From the NCBI RefSeq assembly GCF_900496965.1, contig NZ_UFQB01000027.1, positions 26,230 to 90,229 on the forward strand: 64,000 nucleotides of DNA. The letters are read 5' to 3'. The notes beneath the pieces were generated by a model that had not been told where the DNA came from, did no database searches, and was given only the letters and a program-made list of their open reading frames with translations. Position 1 is the stretch's first letter; each line of letters begins with the position of its first letter. This stretch comes from Achromobacter agilis. GTDB lineage: Bacteria; Pseudomonadota; Gammaproteobacteria; Burkholderiales; Burkholderiaceae_B. The translations under genes and the position numbers were made by a program. Below, piece after piece: positions 62,563 through 64,000 of the stretch.

Positions 62563-62605
62563 TGCCCGGATGAGACGAGAACGCTAGGTCCAGATGCCCG
62601 GATCA
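62563..62605. promoter_or_regulatory. Direct repeats upstream of tauA, candidate TauR site
   Basis: TGCCCGGATGA (62563-62573) and TGCCCGGATCA (62595-62605) are direct repeats 32 bp apart, close to three helical turns. Between them, on the minus strand, is CTGGACCTAG, close to the CTGGACYTAA half-site I recall for TauR. MocR regulators typically bind spaced direct repeats. Promoter elements are not obvious. Confidence 0.45.
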
Positions 62606-62608
62606 GTA

Positions 62609-62997
62609 GGAGCCAAGTGTGGGCCCCCACGCCGCGCCCGCTTTGCGGGCTAGCTGCCCCCCGAGGGGGCTGGCCCGCCTTGGGGCGGCCCGGCGGCGGG
62701 CCGGCTATTTTTGCCGAGGTCGTCGTTTTAGCCTCTGGTGCTGCGGTTGTTTGGTGCCATGAGGGGCTGCGCTGCCTAGGACAAGTGGATCTGAAAGCCA
62801 TGAAGTAAGCGGATCAACCTGTTACCCATGTCCCCGTACTCCTGTTACCTATGTCCCCGGTCCGTACACTGGCCCGCCTTGGGACGGCCCGGTGGCCGGC
62901 CGGCTATTTTTGTGGAGAGTGTCGTTTTAGTCTTCGGTGCTGCGCTTGTTTGGTGCCATGAGGGGGCCTGTCTTGGACGAGCTTTGCAGCAAGGAAA
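62609..62997. repeat. Composite repeat left of folE: duplicated GC-rich unit around a double TGTTACC motif
   Basis: CTGGCCCGCCTTGG...TTTGGTGCCATGAGG occurs twice in direct orientation, about 62670-62785 and 62869-62982. Between them lie CCTGTTACCCATGTCCCCG (62818-62836) and CCTGTTACCTATGTCCCCGG (62841-62860), then TCCGTACACTG. Together with 62504-62608 this is a 555-bp stretch with no gene. The first unit is preceded by the same CCCCCACG-type repeat found at 41.6 kb. Confidence 0.88.
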
Positions 62998-63027
62998 CAG
63001 GCCCGCCGGTTGTGCCGGGCGGGCCTG
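62998..63027 (-). terminator. Terminator of folE
   Basis: CAGGCCCGCC (62998-63007) and GGCGGGCCTG (63018-63027) form a 10-bp stem. In the folE direction it is followed by TTTCC. Reasonable rho-independent terminator with a short U tract. Confidence 0.7.
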
Positions 63028-63058
63028 CTTATGCGCCAAAAGGGGGATGAGGATCGTG

Positions 63059-63604
63059 CTAGCGGATGAGGCTTAAAAATTCGGACCGAGTCGAGGGGTT
63101 GTCGTGGAATTCGCCCAGCATGACCGAGGTGACCATGGACGAATTCTGCTTTTCGACGCCGCGCATCATCATGCACATGTGCTGGGCTTCGATGACGACG
63201 GCCACGCCCGCGGCGCCGGTGACCGACTGGACCGCCTCGGCCACCTGGCGGCTGAGGTTTTCCTGGATCTGCAGGCGGCGCGCATACATTTCGACGATGC
63301 GGGCCACTTTGGACAGGCCCAGGACCTTGCCGTTGGGCAGGTAGGCCACGTGCGCCTTGCCGATGAAGGGCAACATGTGGTGCTCGCACAGCGAGTAGAG
63401 CTCGATGTTCTTGACCAGCACGATCTCGCGCGTGTCCGAGGTGAAGAGCGCGCCGTTGACGATTTCTTCGAGATTTTGCGCGTAGCCGCGGCACAGGTGC
63501 CGCATGGCTTTGGCCGCGCGGGCGGGCGTGTCGGCCAGGCCTTCGCGGGATGGATCCTCCCCCAATTGTTCGAGAATGGCGGTGTAGTGCTTTTCCAATG
63601 ACAT
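63059..63604 (-). CDS. folE: GTP cyclohydrolase I
   Basis: First enzyme of folate (tetrahydropterin) synthesis, converting GTP to dihydroneopterin triphosphate. The 181-aa product starts [34 protein letters not shown]. Zinc ligands are in [20 protein letters not shown] (Cys, His) and [21 protein letters not shown] (Cys). The sequence ends SEFLSLIR, the usual family end. The open frame extends upstream through repeat DNA; ATG 63604 begins the family-like chain. It stands alone between inverted repeats. Confidence 0.96.
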   Translation of the reverse strand: MSLEKHYTAILEQLGEDPSREGLADTPARAAKAMRHLCRGYAQNLEEIVNGALFTSDTREIVLVKNIELYSLCEHHMLPFIGKAHVAYLPNGKVLGLSKVARIVEMYARRLQIQENLSRQVAEAVQSVTGAAGVAVVIEAQHMCMMMRGVEKQNSSMVTSVMLGEFHDNPSTRSEFLSLIR

Positions 63605-64000
63605 CGGGGGACTCCTGGGGTTGCGCGCCGGAGGCGGCAATTTGCTATTGCGTTGTGACGCAAGTCTACCGCAGGCGCTGCCGCCGGGCCGCGCCGCCGC
63701 CGGGCCGCCCCAAGGCGGCGCAGCCCCTTGGGGAGCAGCAAGCATACGAAGTATGGAAGTATGCGCAGCGTGGCGATCTCCGCAAGAAGGCCCGCGCCGC
63801 CGCCGGGCCGCCCCAAGGCGGCGCAGCCCCCTCGGGCGGGCAGCAAGCATACGAAGTATGCGCAGCGTGGCGATCTCCGCAAGAAGGCCCGCGCCGCCGC
63901 CGGGCCGCCCCAAGGCGGCGCAGTGTATGGACCGGGGACATGGGTAACAGGTGTACGAGGACATGGGTGACACTTTTCCGGGTTAGGTGCCCGGGAGAGT
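63605..64000. repeat. Tandem GC-rich repeat and inverted copy of the composite element, right of folE
   Basis: GCGCCGCCGCCGGGCCGCCC...GCGCAG recurs at 63691-63723, 63794-63826 and 63891-63923. The first two are followed by AGCAAGCATACGAAGTATG and GCAGCGTGGCGATCTCCGC, making units of about 100 bp. 63921-63973 carries GTGTATGGACCGGGGACATG and CATGGGTAACAGG, then GAGGACATGGGTGACAC, the reverse of the double motif at 62818-62868. No gene is supported here. The folE promoter must lie within 63605-63690 or in the repeats. Confidence 0.88.

Noticed and set aside
63691..63923. CRISPR array at the tandem repeats right of folE
   Set aside because: Units are about 100 bp and near-identical throughout, with no unique spacers and no cas genes.
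63605..63973. N-terminal extension of folE through the repeats
   Set aside because: The extension encodes repeat-derived peptides; GTP cyclohydrolase I similarity begins at ATG 63604.
62818..63973. Complete insertion sequence or composite transposon around folE
   Set aside because: Only IS-end-like motifs in inverted orientation are seen; there is no transposase frame, so a mobile element is not called, only the repeats.

Overview
This 64 kb window is high-GC, densely coded chromosomal DNA from a beta-proteobacterium, most likely the Bordetella/Achromobacter group of the Alcaligenaceae. The assignment is inferred from gene neighbourhoods (smpB/ratA/rnfH, ygfZ divergent from mltG-tmk-holB-tatD), a porin ending in a C-terminal Phe, and families of short intergenic repeats. 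I recognise no rRNA, tRNA, CRISPR array, complete insertion sequence or prophage.

Layout. 0-3.5 kb: PEP synthase (ppsA) divergent from its regulatory kinase/phosphorylase (ppsR). 3.5-9.7 kb: a palindromic repeat cluster, an Ada-like methyltransferase, an amidotransferase, NfeD-SPFH-diguanylate cyclase, smpB, ratA, rnfH. 9.8-13.6 kb: a valine/isobutyryl-CoA degradation operon with a LiuR-like operator candidate. 13.6-20.1 kb: VIT-type transporter, ygfZ, mltG-tmk-holB-tatD and an exported ankyrin protein. 20.2-24.3 kb: IclR regulator, polar amino-acid ABC transporter and formimidoylglutamase, a tightly coupled operon. 24.5-27.3 kb: glutamate dehydrogenase and a porin. 27.5-37.4 kb: RsiV-like lipoprotein, a split lipoate ligase (two genes), GNAT, GST, EamA exporter/Lrp pair, glutathione peroxidase, MFS, and a DUF1501/DUF1800 pair in which DUF1800 is frameshifted at a run of ten C. 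37.7-44 kb: an unusual double-lobed CoA transferase, a peroxiredoxin, a YXWGXW protein with a 42-bp minisatellite, a 54-residue lipoprotein missed by simple ORF calling, DoxX and DbpA.

The most coherent system is 44.07-62.5 kb, a taurine/sulfonate island. TauABC imports taurine. TauXY (SnoaL-like small subunit and FAD large subunit) would deaminate it to sulfoacetaldehyde, Xsc releases sulfite to give acetyl phosphate, and Pta gives acetyl-CoA. A MocR-type TauR and an IclR protein are candidate regulators. Between xsc-pta and tauXY lies a seven-gene insert: a complete peptide-type ABC transporter, a YtcJ-type metal amidohydrolase and a G3E (CobW-like) GTPase. I infer a route for an amide-linked (conjugated) taurine or related sulfonate: import by the peptide-type transporter, cleavage by the amidohydrolase, then entry of taurine into TauXY/Xsc/Pta. 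This is a hypothesis and no substrate can be read from the sequence. No gene for sulfite oxidation or export is visible in the window.

The right end holds folE between inverted copies of a composite intergenic repeat.
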